From Sphingobacteriales bacterium 44-15 (lineage in GTDB: Bacteria > Bacteroidota > Bacteroidia > Chitinophagales > Chitinophagaceae): a stretch of DNA of 64,000 nucleotides. Positions 18,153-26,735 of the stretch are shown here, one piece after another. Each line of letters starts with the position of its first letter. Positions within the stretch are counted from its first letter, which is position 1. The notes below the pieces were generated by a model. It had not been told where the DNA came from, did no database searches, and was given only the letters and a program-made list of their open reading frames with translations. A program made the position numbers and the translations under genes. The DNA is taken from NCBI GenBank assembly GCA_001899685.1, contig MKWG01000029.1, positions 89,101 through 153,100 on the forward strand. Reading direction: 5' to 3'.

Positions 18153-18908
18153 CTAATGATTTGCGATCAGATTGAGCAGGTTGTGGTACACAACAGCGGG
18201 GAATATATTTCTTATTTTCCTCACCAGCAATCCCAGCAGGAAACCATCGAAAGTTGTTCTCAAAAAAACAATAATATCAAAATGAAAAGGCAGTACCAGC
18301 CCATGCGCAAGCCCGAACAGGATACTTGTGATAATGACGGGCCAACCAAATTTCACTCCCAAAAGTTTCCAGCCGGGATATGGGAATATACGGGTGAGCA
18401 ATCCCAGCAAAATACCACGAAATAACAGCTCTTCCTGCAGCCCCGGTAATGTTGCCTGGAAGGCAACCGCTTCCGGATGTACAGAGCCGATACCACCGGT
18501 CATGTAATAATAAACGCCGCAGCGCAGCAAGAAGTAGACTATACAGATCAGCAAAATTTTACCGGAGCCTCTCCAGTTGATCTTAGTAGTAAGCCCGAAT
18601 TTTTTCACACTTATGGAGGGGATAATAAAGCAGCTTACCAGTTCGAACAGGAATGCAGCTAATTTCCCGACCCAGTTATACTGCTGCCCCGGAAAAATTA
18701 CGACACCGGAAAATACAGATAATAACAGGCTGCCTGCCAGGTATACTATGATAAAGTATACCAGCAGCCGGTAATCAGCCGGATAGTTGCTTGATCTGAA
18801 AGCAAGAAAACAGACCGGCGCCAGTAACAGGAGATGCAACAGTGATTCGGTAAGGGCGACGATTATCATAGGCAAAAGGTAGCACAAAAAACAAATGCCA
18901 ACAAACAT
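18153..18908 (-). CDS. CPBP (Abi/Rce1-like) intramembrane metalloprotease
   Basis: The 251-residue polytopic protein has the CPBP signature in order: EELLFRG (EExxxR motif), FGLAHGL, and VVYHNLLNL near the C-terminus, each in a hydrophobic segment. CPBP proteins resemble eukaryotic CAAX prenyl protease 2 and in bacteria process membrane peptides or confer bacteriocin immunity; the role here is unknown. An internal ATG at 18869 is an alternative start. It is followed 4 nt later by the nucleotidase. Confidence 0.85.
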   Translation of the reverse strand: MFVGICFLCYLLPMIIVALTESLLHLLLLAPVCFLAFRSSNYPADYRLLVYFIIVYLAGSLLLSVFSGVVIFPGQQYNWVGKLAAFLFELVSCFIIPSISVKKFGLTTKINWRGSGKILLICIVYFLLRCGVYYYMTGGIGSVHPEAVAFQATLPGLQEELLFRGILLGLLTRIFPYPGWKLLGVKFGWPVIITSILFGLAHGLVLPFHFDIIVFLRTTFDGFLLGLLVRKIRNIFPAVVYHNLLNLIANH

Positions 18909-18919
18909 CTGACAGCATG

Positions 18920-19033
18920 GTAACAGAAACGAAGCAGGTGAGCAAAAAGCTCTTCGAAAGCTGCCTTTAAAAGAGGATCGTCTTTTTTGCGGGGAATCAT
19001 ATTGTCATTGTCGGCTATAGCTTTTTTATTCAT
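18920..19033 (-). pseudogene. Remnant of an Rpn-family recombination-promoting nuclease gene
   Basis: Translation from ATG 19033 gives MNKKAIADNDNMIPRKKDDP and then a segment ending FEELFAHLLRFCY. This resembles the N-terminus of Bacteroidota Rpn/PD-(D/E)XK transposase-like proteins (DPLLK...FE..F...LRF.YP). After about 38 residues the similarity stops, and the frame runs into the CPBP gene start. Intact Rpn proteins are around 300 residues, so this is a 5' stub. The assignment is from memory of the motif, without a search. Confidence 0.45.
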
Positions 19034-19146
19034 AGCAGGGTGTTTTAGCAACGGTCAGATCAAATATAACGTTTTTACGCTACCATATAGGCTAAGGAGC
19101 GCTTTTCAATTTGCCGCATTATACTACTGATAAGTTAATTCATTTT

Positions 19147-19200
19147 CGTGAAACGTGAGAGGTGAAACATGAGACGAACTTTCACTTCTCACATTTCACG
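19147..19200. repeat. Palindromic GTGAAACGTGAGAGGTGAAA-type intergenic repeat
   Basis: Arms at 19147-19167 and 19180-19200 pair over 21 bp with two mismatches that become G-U pairs in RNA, around a 12-nt loop. It lies 13 nt past the end of the following minus-strand beta-barrel gene, so it may act as its terminator. It belongs to the same family as 26671-26722. Confidence 0.55.
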
Positions 19201-19212
19201 TTTGACATAGCA

Positions 19213-19782
19213 CTACCGGAGCCTGAACACCACTCCTACCTGAAAGTTAGTAATATCATAACCAGCTTCGGCATTAAAGCCAAATGTTGGCGTTACAAAA
19301 TAAGAGGCGCCCGCAAATGCCCCGAAAACAGGTATTACCTTATCATCATCATGATCAACAAAGTCGCGATACTCATAATGCTGGAAGCCGATCCCTGTTG
19401 AAAATCCCCCGTATGTATCCAATCCTTTCACCTTCCAGCCATAGTGCCATGCGGACCTGATGCCTGCTATTACAGTCCGTACGTGATAATCACTGCGATA
19501 TCCACCCTGGGAAAAGGAACCACCGGCTTCAGCACCAAGCGTAATAACTCCCGGACCGCCCTGCCACAGTCCCCATTCTGCGGCTACCTTCGTGCCAAAT
19601 CCCCTGTTGTAATAATGATCATTATATTCCGCGCCTATCCCTACGCCGGCATTTAGCAATACGCTTCCTTTGCGCATAGGTGTTACAGGAATATTGCCTG
19701 TTTGCGCCCCGGCAATTGAAAAGCCTGATAATAAAACAACGACAACAAATAGAGCTTTCTTATAATAACTATTCTTTTTCAT
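19213..19782 (-). CDS. Small outer-membrane beta-barrel-like protein
   Basis: The 189-residue protein has a signal peptide ending IAGA-QTGN. The remainder alternates in beta-strand fashion with many Gly and aromatic residues and ends in QVGVVFRLR, a plausible last barrel strand. I do not recognise a specific family. An 8-strand porin-like or OmpA-like barrel is the simplest reading. It has no operon partner. Confidence 0.65.
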   Translation of the reverse strand: MKKNSYYKKALFVVVVLLSGFSIAGAQTGNIPVTPMRKGSVLLNAGVGIGAEYNDHYYNRGFGTKVAAEWGLWQGGPGVITLGAEAGGSFSQGGYRSDYHVRTVIAGIRSAWHYGWKVKGLDTYGGFSTGIGFQHYEYRDFVDHDDDKVIPVFGAFAGASYFVTPTFGFNAEAGYDITNFQVGVVFRLR

Positions 19783-19899
19783 GCTCTGCTTTAGTCAAAT
19801 ATAATACCAAGCTGTATACTAAACACCTGAATATATCATTTGTAACTTTCCGGCCGGCGAAATACCGGCTGGCAGCAGGCTCTATAAATATTGCCGCCT

Positions 19900-19920
19900 G
19901 CGAAAAATTGAAATGCGCCC
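19900..19920. repeat. Solitary terminal arm of the 103-bp MITE-like element
   Basis: This 21-mer differs at one position from the right arm of the element at 30821-30923 (core TTGAAATGCGCCC). No matching left arm is present in the 100 nt upstream. It lies 58 nt before the ATG of the cytochrome operon, within its probable promoter region. Confidence 0.55.
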
Positions 19921-19978
19921 GCGCAATACCCTTTTAATTTTTGTAACTTTAACAGCTTTTCAGAACTGATTCATTGCC

Positions 19979-22738
19979 ATGAAGATTAAACTCAATAAAA
20001 AGCTGTTGCTTGTAAGCGCCATCCTCCTCACAGCGCTTATAGTAACTACCGGGCTTATCGGTCATAAAAAGGTGGATTACAATACCGAGGTAAAGCCGCT
20101 CTTCAATAAGAAGTGCATCTCCTGCCATGGCGGCGTTAAAAAGGAATCAGGATTCAGTCTCCTGTTTCGCTCTGAAGCGCTGGGCAAAACCGAAAGCGGA
20201 AAGCCGGCAATAATACCGGGCGATCCTGACGGGAGTGAAATGATCAAAAGACTTACCACCAACGATCCCGAAGACAGGATGCCTTATAAACATGACCCGC
20301 TGTCTTCAAAAGAGATTGATATGCTGAAGCAGTGGATCAAAGAAGGCGCACAATGGGGAGAGCACTGGGCTTATGTAAAAATAAAACCGGTAGAAGTGCC
20401 CGATGTTTCAGGTGGTTTTTTCGGAGGGGGAGATGATGGGAAATGGGTAAAAAATGAAGTAGATCATTTCATATATGCAAAACTTAAGGAAGAGGGCCTC
20501 ACGCCTTCTCCCGAAGCGGATAAAGCGACGCTGGCGCGCAGGCTAAGCCTTGACATTACCGGACTGCCTCCCACTCCTGAAATAGTAAAGAAATTTGAAA
20601 ATGATAACCGCCCCGATGCTTATGAGCGGCTGGCAGACAGCCTGCTCGCCTCTCCGCAATATGGTGAGCGCTGGACGGCCATGTGGCTCGACCTTGCGCG
20701 CTACGCCGACAGTAAGGGATATGAAAAAGACGGTTACCGCTCAATATGGCGTTACCGCGACTGGCTCATCAAAGCCTTTAATGAAGATATGCCTTACGAT
20801 CGCTTTTTGACCGAACAGCTTGCAGGTGACCTGCTGCCCAACGCTACTGACGATCAGCTTATCGCTACCGCTTTCAGCCGCAACAGTATGAACAATGACG
20901 AAGGAGGAACGGACAACGAAGAATTCAGAACATCCGAAGTAATAGACCGCATCAATACTACATGGGAAACGCTATTGGGAACCACCTTCGCCTGCGTGCA
21001 ATGCCACAGTCACCCCTACGACCCGTTTAAGCATGAAGAATATTATAAATTCATGGCATTCTTCAACAACACCCGCGATGAAGATGTGCCCGGTGATTAT
21101 CCTGTTCTCAGGGAATTTAATCAGGAAGATCAGGCAAAATTTGATTCCCTGAAAAAATGGCTGCTCGAAAATGCCTCAAAAGAAGAGACTCATGAAATGA
21201 TGTCTTTTGTTAAGACATGGCAACCCGCCATATATAGCTACCATGCGGATAATTTCATCAACTGCCAGCTCTCCGAAGTATATCTTGCCCTGAGACAAGA
21301 CGCTTCCTGCCGGCTGCCCGCCGTTCCGCTCAACAACCGGGAGCAGCTCACCTACCGTTATACGTCAGGCATCCCAGACGGCAAATGGGAAATTCATGTA
21401 GACAGTGTGAATGGCCTCAAAATAGCAGCTACTATTATACCTCCATCTAAAGGCTGGACAATACATACTATCAATATTATCCCGGTTGACGGTGTGCATG
21501 ATCTTTATTTTACCTATACCAATCCACATGCGGAAAAAGGAAGTCAGAATAACCTGGCGACCTTTGACTGGTTCAACTTTTCTTCCGCTTTTCCGGGGAA
21601 AGGGAAACCCGGTTATGATACGGCTTTTGCACACTACAAATATCTTATGGCTGCTAATGCGAAGCAGCAAACGCCTATCATGATGGAAAACCCCAAAGAG
21701 ATGTTTCGCCCGACACATTTGTTTGTGCGGGGCAGCTGGCTCAATAAAGGTCCGGAAGAGCAACCGGATGTGCCGCACTCTCTTAACCCGCTGCCTGCAA
21801 ATGCCCCTAAAAACCGCCTGGGACTTGCCATGTGGCTTACCGGCAAAGACAACCCGCTTACAGCCCGCACCATGGTGAACCGTATCTGGGAGCAACTGAT
21901 GGGACAGGGCATAGCTGAAACGTTGGAAGATCTTGGCACACAGGGCATAGCTCCTACACATCAGCAACTGCTGGACTGGCTGAGCTGGAAATTTATGTAT
22001 GAAGATAAATGGAGCATTAAAAAACTGGTAAAAAGAATCGTAATGTCTGCCACCTACCGGCAAACATCTGTAGCAAGTGATGAGTCCTTAAAAAAAGACC
22101 CTTTTAATAAATTCTATGCACGCGGTCCAAGGGTGAGACTGTCTGCAGAGCAGATCCGCGACCAGGCGCTGGCAGTATCAGGACTGCTCAGCTATAAGAT
22201 GTTTGGCAAAAGCGTTATGCCTTATCAGCCCAACGGCATCTGGCGCTCTCCATATGACGGGAATGTCTGGGAAAAAAGCACCGGCGAAGACCAGTACCGC
22301 AGAGCTATCTATACATACTGGAAACGCACTTCCCCTTATCCTACCATGCTAAGCTTCGACGGCACCGCGCGGGAAGTGTGTCTTGCCAGGCGCATACGCA
22401 CCAATACACCGTTGCAGGCATTGGCTACACTGAATGATAATGCTTTCCTTGAGATGGCAAGACATCTTGCGACACGAATGGAAAAAGAAGGCGGTGAGGA
22501 TGTAGCCATGCAGATAAGCAAAGGATATGAAATGACAATGTTCCATCCCATCAGCAAAGAAAAGCTGGAGGCATTGCAGAAACTATATAACCAGGCTGTA
22601 GCAGCATTTAAAAAAGACAAAGAAAAAGCATGCGAGATGATCAACAACGGCAATGATAAAACAGATGCCGGCAAAGCATCGCTTATACTGGTAGCTAATG
22701 CCATGCTGAACCTTGATGAATTTATTACCAAGAATTAA
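19979..22738 (+). CDS. PSCyt1-DUF1549-DUF1553 (planctomycete cytochrome) protein
   Basis: The 919-residue protein begins with a membrane anchor (8-27), then a PSCyt1 heme-c domain with CISCH at 46-50 and the distal MPYKHDPLSSKEI region. DUF1549 (PSCyt2) follows from about 155 (VDHFIYAKLKEEGLTPSPEAD, LSLDITGLPPTPE) with a second CVQCHSHPYDPF motif, then a probable carbohydrate-binding stretch, and DUF1553 (PSD1) from about 620 (NPLTARTMVNRIWEQLMGQG, TNTPLQALATLND). These proteins are abundant in Planctomycetes and recur in Bacteroidota, usually beside DUF1501 genes, as here. A role in periplasmic oxidative carbohydrate breakdown is inferred. Confidence 0.92.
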   Translation: MKIKLNKKLLLVSAILLTALIVTTGLIGHKKVDYNTEVKPLFNKKCISCHGGVKKESGFSLLFRSEALGKTESGKPAIIPGDPDGSEMIKRLTTNDPEDRMPYKHDPLSSKEIDMLKQWIKEGAQWGEHWAYVKIKPVEVPDVSGGFFGGGDDGKWVKNEVDHFIYAKLKEEGLTPSPEADKATLARRLSLDITGLPPTPEIVKKFENDNRPDAYERLADSLLASPQYGERWTAMWLDLARYADSKGYEKDGYRSIWRYRDWLIKAFNEDMPYDRFLTEQLAGDLLPNATDDQLIATAFSRNSMNNDEGGTDNEEFRTSEVIDRINTTWETLLGTTFACVQCHSHPYDPFKHEEYYKFMAFFNNTRDEDVPGDYPVLREFNQEDQAKFDSLKKWLLENASKEETHEMMSFVKTWQPAIYSYHADNFINCQLSEVYLALRQDASCRLPAVPLNNREQLTYRYTSGIPDGKWEIHVDSVNGLKIAATIIPPSKGWTIHTINIIPVDGVHDLYFTYTNPHAEKGSQNNLATFDWFNFSSAFPGKGKPGYDTAFAHYKYLMAANAKQQTPIMMENPKEMFRPTHLFVRGSWLNKGPEEQPDVPHSLNPLPANAPKNRLGLAMWLTGKDNPLTARTMVNRIWEQLMGQGIAETLEDLGTQGIAPTHQQLLDWLSWKFMYEDKWSIKKLVKRIVMSATYRQTSVASDESLKKDPFNKFYARGPRVRLSAEQIRDQALAVSGLLSYKMFGKSVMPYQPNGIWRSPYDGNVWEKSTGEDQYRRAIYTYWKRTSPYPTMLSFDGTAREVCLARRIRTNTPLQALATLNDNAFLEMARHLATRMEKEGGEDVAMQISKGYEMTMFHPISKEKLEALQKLYNQAVAAFKKDKEKACEMINNGNDKTDAGKASLILVANAMLNLDEFITKN

Positions 22739-22756
22739 TGTGCGTAAAAAAGGGTT

Positions 22757-24268
22757 ATGACAAAAAAGGAATTAAACAATCAGCGCCTGTTCAGTGAAGC
22801 CAATCACGAAGCGCTTCATTTTGTCACCAGGCGACATTTTTTAAGAGACAGCGTAAGCGGTCTTGGGGCTATGGCGCTGGGGTCTCTGCTTGCCGGTTGT
22901 GACTGGCTTGGATCAAAGGACAAAGCTGCCATAGCATTCGACAGCGCAAATCCGCTTGCAGGTAAACCACCACTATTTCCTGGCAAGGCCAGGTCTGTAA
23001 TATACCTTCACATGGCAGGCGCTCCGTCACAACTGGAGCTTTTTGATTATAAGCCTGACCTGATAAAATTGGACGGGCAGGACTGCCCTCAGTCATTACT
23101 GGAAGGTAAACGCTTTGCTTTCATCAGGGGTGTCCCCAAGATGCTGGGCCCTTATGCACATTTTGAGCAACGTGGTGAAAGCGGCGCCTGGATATCTGAC
23201 CACCTGCCTCACCTGATCACGGTTGCAGATGAGCTCAGCTTCCTGAAAGCCGTAAAAACCGACCAGTTCAATCATGCACCGGCGCAACTGCTTATGCATA
23301 CGGGATCTGCACGGCTGGGGCGACCAAGTATCGGCGCATGGGCAAGCTATGGACTGGGTACTGAAAACAGCAACCTGCCGGCTTTTGTAGTACTGACTTC
23401 AGGCGGGCGGAATCCTGATGCAGGAAAAAGCGTATGGGGCAGCGGTTTTCTTCCCTCTGTATACCAGGGCGTACAATGCCGCTCGGAAGGCGATCCGGTG
23501 CTCTTCATCAACAACCCCGAAGGCATCAGTAAGGATATGCGGAAAGCATCCATAGATGCTATCAATGCAGTGAACCACCAGTCGTACAGGGAATTTAAAG
23601 ATCCCGAAATACTTTCCCGTATCTCGCAGTATGAAATGGCTTATAAAATGCAGATGTCTGTACCGGAAGCAATGGACATCAGCGATGAGCCGGAATATAT
23701 ACACAAAATGTATGGCACCCAGCCGGGTAAGGAAAGTTTTGCCAACAATGCATTGCTTGCAAGGAAGCTGGTGGAAAAAGGAGTACGCTATGTGCAGCTC
23801 TTCGACTGGGGATGGGACTCCCATGGCACCAGCGCGGGAGACTCCCTTGAAATTGCTTTTGTAAATAAATGCCGGAGCGTGGACCGCGCTACCACAGCAT
23901 TGCTGCTCGACCTGAAGCAGCGCGGGCTGCTGGACGAAACACTGGTAGTGTGGGGTGGAGAATTTGGCCGCACCCCCATGCAGGAAAACAGGGAAGGCAA
24001 AGTGCAGGCATACAAAGGAAGGGACCATCATGCCGAGGCTTTCACTATCTGGATGGCCGGCGGCGGTCTTAAAAAAGGAAGCAGCTATGGCGAGACGGAC
24101 CCTGTTGGCTACAGCGCCATCAGCGGGCAGGTTTCCCCATTTGATATACAGGCTACTATTCTCAACCAGTTAGGATTCAACCACGAAACATTTACTTATG
24201 AATTTCAGGGAAGACATTTCAGGCTTACCGATGTTGCCGGGCGTGTAATAAATGAAATCATAGCTTAG
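22757..24268 (+). CDS. DUF1501 protein, Tat-exported lipoprotein
   Basis: The 503-residue protein has a twin-arginine signal (TRRHFLRD at 24-31, hydrophobic run, then LLAGC with lipobox Cys48). The DUF1501 body shows SVIYLHMAGAPSQLELFDYKP, HLPHLITVADELSFLKAV, and VVWGGEFGRTPMQE with the metal-site-like DHH (GRDHHAEAFTIWMAGGG). DUF1501 resembles the sulfatase/alkaline phosphatase fold and is nearly always paired with a PSCyt2/DUF1553 protein, which ends 18 nt upstream. Its reaction is not established. Confidence 0.93.
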   Translation: MTKKELNNQRLFSEANHEALHFVTRRHFLRDSVSGLGAMALGSLLAGCDWLGSKDKAAIAFDSANPLAGKPPLFPGKARSVIYLHMAGAPSQLELFDYKPDLIKLDGQDCPQSLLEGKRFAFIRGVPKMLGPYAHFEQRGESGAWISDHLPHLITVADELSFLKAVKTDQFNHAPAQLLMHTGSARLGRPSIGAWASYGLGTENSNLPAFVVLTSGGRNPDAGKSVWGSGFLPSVYQGVQCRSEGDPVLFINNPEGISKDMRKASIDAINAVNHQSYREFKDPEILSRISQYEMAYKMQMSVPEAMDISDEPEYIHKMYGTQPGKESFANNALLARKLVEKGVRYVQLFDWGWDSHGTSAGDSLEIAFVNKCRSVDRATTALLLDLKQRGLLDETLVVWGGEFGRTPMQENREGKVQAYKGRDHHAEAFTIWMAGGGLKKGSSYGETDPVGYSAISGQVSPFDIQATILNQLGFNHETFTYEFQGRHFRLTDVAGRVINEIIA

Positions 24269-24293
24269 TTTTTTCAGAACATTATATTTGGAT

Positions 24294-25229
24294 ATGCCCC
24301 TGAACCGCAGAAAATTTATCAGTACTACCGCCGCAATGGGCGGAGCAATGATCGCGCCCTTTTCTTCGCAAAATAGTAATAAGCCTCCTTTTACTGTGCC
24401 GGGAGATTTTACATTAACGCTCATGGCAACTAACTGGGGCTTTCCCGGAACAGTAGATGAATTTTGCGCTAAAGCAAAAAAAGAAGGATATGATGGCATA
24501 GAAATGTGGTGGCCGGGAAGTAAAGAGCAGCAGGATATGCTCTTCAATGCCATACGAAAGCACAACCTCGAGATCGGCTTCCTTTGTGGCGCAGGCGACA
24601 GCGATTTTCAAAATCACCTGCGCCAGTTCAGATCACAGATTGACGCAGTTACTTCCCAGCAAATTCAGCGTCCGTTGTACATTAATTGCCATTCGGGGAG
24701 AGATTATTTTTCGTTTGATCAAAACAGGCAGTTTATCAGCTACACTATAGAAGCAAGCAAAAAAAGCGGTATACCTATCTCCCATGAGACCCACCGCTCA
24801 AGGATCTTATTTGCGGCGCCCATAGCAAGGCATTTTGCTGAAACAATGCCGGGATTGCGGGTCACCCTCGATATTTCTCACTGGTGTAATGTGCATGAAT
24901 CATTATTACACGACCAGGAAGCCACTGTAAATATGATCCTGGAAAGGGTAGATCATATTCATGCAAGGATAGGACATCCCGAAGGCCCGCAGGTAAATGA
25001 TCCGCGGGCGCCGGAATGGGATGCCGCTGTAAAAAGACATATAGAATGGTGGGATAAAGTAGTTGCCATCAAAATAAAGCAGGGTATAAAAAAACTTTCC
25101 TTTCTCACCGAGTTCGGTCCCCCGGACTATCTTCCTGCATTGCCTTATACCAGGCAGCCGGTTGCCAACCAGTGGGAGATCAATGTATATATGATGAACC
25201 TGCTGCGGAAAAGATATACCAATCAATAA
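24294..25229 (+). CDS. Tat-exported sugar phosphate isomerase/epimerase-like TIM barrel
   Basis: The 312-residue protein starts with a Tat-like signal (LNRRKFISTTAAMGGAMIAPF). The xylose-isomerase-like TIM barrel shows GYDGIEMWWPGS, IPISHETHRSRI, VTLDISHWCNVHESLL and DHIHARIGHPEGPQV; these carry the usual metal-binding His/Glu/Asp residues. Export suggests it acts on a periplasmic sugar rather than a sugar phosphate. The frame extends to a TTG at 24288, but ATG 24294 precedes the twin arginines. It is the third gene of the cytochrome operon. Confidence 0.85.
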   Translation: MPLNRRKFISTTAAMGGAMIAPFSSQNSNKPPFTVPGDFTLTLMATNWGFPGTVDEFCAKAKKEGYDGIEMWWPGSKEQQDMLFNAIRKHNLEIGFLCGAGDSDFQNHLRQFRSQIDAVTSQQIQRPLYINCHSGRDYFSFDQNRQFISYTIEASKKSGIPISHETHRSRILFAAPIARHFAETMPGLRVTLDISHWCNVHESLLHDQEATVNMILERVDHIHARIGHPEGPQVNDPRAPEWDAAVKRHIEWWDKVVAIKIKQGIKKLSFLTEFGPPDYLPALPYTRQPVANQWEINVYMMNLLRKRYTNQ

Positions 25230-25247
25230 AGCATCTGTACCACTATT

Positions 25248-26666
25248 ATGATATTACTAAGTCTTTCAGGTTTTTTAGGAAGGTTTCACCCCGTTGTAGT
25301 ACACCTGCCCATTGGTATTTTACTGTTGGCTGTGCTGCTGCACTGGCTGAGCAGGAAACCGCAGTTTAATAACCTGCAGCCTGCAGTAAGCATTACCTTA
25401 CTATTGGGAGCCCTTACTGCAATACTCTCCTGTATCAGCGGCTGGCTGCTCGGCGAAGGAGGGGATTATGATCCGGATATCCTGAACCGGCACCGCTGGA
25501 TGGGGATTGGCGTGGCAATCATTGCCATTGTATATTATCTGAACTTTACACAAAAGGTTGGTCAAAAGCTACCTGCCGCATTACCCTATATACTGTCTGT
25601 GCTGCTTTTCCTGCTCATCACCATTACAGGACATCTGGGAGGCACCCTTACTCATGGGGAAGGCTACCTTACACAGGAAATAAGTCAAAGCGCAACAACT
25701 GAAACAGTTAAAAAAATAATTCCCGATGTACAGCAGGCTGCAGCCTACGGCGACATCATACAACCGGTATTGCAAAATAAGTGCTACAGTTGCCATAGCA
25801 GCTCAAAGCAAAAAGGCAACCTGCGGCTTGACACTAAAGCGTTCATTGAAAAAGGCGGGAAAAAGGGCAAAGTATTAGTACCCGGCAAAAGCGAAGAAAG
25901 CGAAATGTATAAAAGGCTCCTGATAGACCCGCTGGAAAAAGAACATATGCCGCCAAAAGGAAAACCCCAGTTGACAGAAGCAGAGATCAACCTCCTGCAC
26001 TGGTGGATAAATACAGGGGCCAGCTTTGATCAAAAGGTAAAAGACCTGCCACAGGATGTAAAGATCAAGCCGGCACTAATCGCATTACAAAGCAATAGCA
26101 ACACCCCGGCTGTAAAACCGGATGTACCTGAAGCCCCTGTTGATGCAGCTTCTGCAGAACTGATCGGCAGATTGAAACAAAAAGGCATTACCGTTGTCCC
26201 GGTTGCTTCGGAAAGTAATTATCTTTCTGTAAATTTCATAAGCATTCCCATGAGCGGCGACAGCGCGGTACAGTTGCTGGAACCCCTGGCGCCCCAGATC
26301 GTATGGCTGAAGCTTGGAGATACCAGAGTTACGGATGCCGCGATGAACACCGTTGCAAAGCTGACCAACCTGACAAGGCTAAGCCTGGATCATACCAATA
26401 TTACCGACAAAGGCATTGCGCAGCTAAAAACACTTTCCAAATTGCAATACCTTAATATCGTTGGTACAGCAATTTCCACAGCCGGACTGACTGCACTCAA
26501 AGGAATGCCGGATCTTCAAATCATCTATATCTATCAATCGAAGATCGCGACTGCAGATTCTTCCATACTGAAAAAAGCTTTTCCAAAAGTGACCATAGAT
26601 ACCGGCGGCTATATATTGCCCATACTGGAAGGGGATACATCTATAGTGAAAAAGAAAGAGAACTAA
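25248..26666 (+). CDS. DUF2231 membrane / heme-c / leucine-rich-repeat protein
   Basis: The 472-residue protein combines an N-terminal four-helix DUF2231-like membrane domain (FHPVVVHLPIGILLLAVL to about residue 130), a PSCyt1-type heme domain with CYSCH at 179-183 and EKEHMPPKGKPQLTEAEINLLHWWI, and a C-terminal leucine-rich-repeat segment (about 345-430: LTRLSLDHTNITDKGIAQL and relatives). It could link electrons from the periplasmic enzymes encoded upstream to the membrane. It starts 18 nt after the isomerase gene. Confidence 0.88.
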   Translation: MILLSLSGFLGRFHPVVVHLPIGILLLAVLLHWLSRKPQFNNLQPAVSITLLLGALTAILSCISGWLLGEGGDYDPDILNRHRWMGIGVAIIAIVYYLNFTQKVGQKLPAALPYILSVLLFLLITITGHLGGTLTHGEGYLTQEISQSATTETVKKIIPDVQQAAAYGDIIQPVLQNKCYSCHSSSKQKGNLRLDTKAFIEKGGKKGKVLVPGKSEESEMYKRLLIDPLEKEHMPPKGKPQLTEAEINLLHWWINTGASFDQKVKDLPQDVKIKPALIALQSNSNTPAVKPDVPEAPVDAASAELIGRLKQKGITVVPVASESNYLSVNFISIPMSGDSAVQLLEPLAPQIVWLKLGDTRVTDAAMNTVAKLTNLTRLSLDHTNITDKGIAQLKTLSKLQYLNIVGTAISTAGLTALKGMPDLQIIYIYQSKIATADSSILKKAFPKVTIDTGGYILPILEGDTSIVKKKEN

Positions 26667-26670
26667 TTTC

Positions 26671-26722
26671 GTGAGAGGTGAAACGTGAGAGGTGAGACAG
26701 GCTCTCACATTTCACCTCTCAC
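26671..26722. terminator. Palindromic GTGAGAGGTGAAACGTGAGA repeat at a convergent junction
   Basis: The 20-nt arm at 26671-26690 pairs with 26703-26722 with one mismatch (G-U in RNA) and a 12-nt loop. It begins 4 nt after the stop of the cytochrome operon and ends 13 nt before the end of the minus-strand peptidase gene, so it can serve both as terminator. Confidence 0.6.
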
Positions 26723-26735
26723 GTCTCACATAGTC

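Noticed and set aside
24283-24290. TATATTTG box as promoter of the TIM-barrel gene
   Set aside because: It lies 3 nt before the ATG within an apparent operon, so the transcript would start inside the coding sequence; probably chance.
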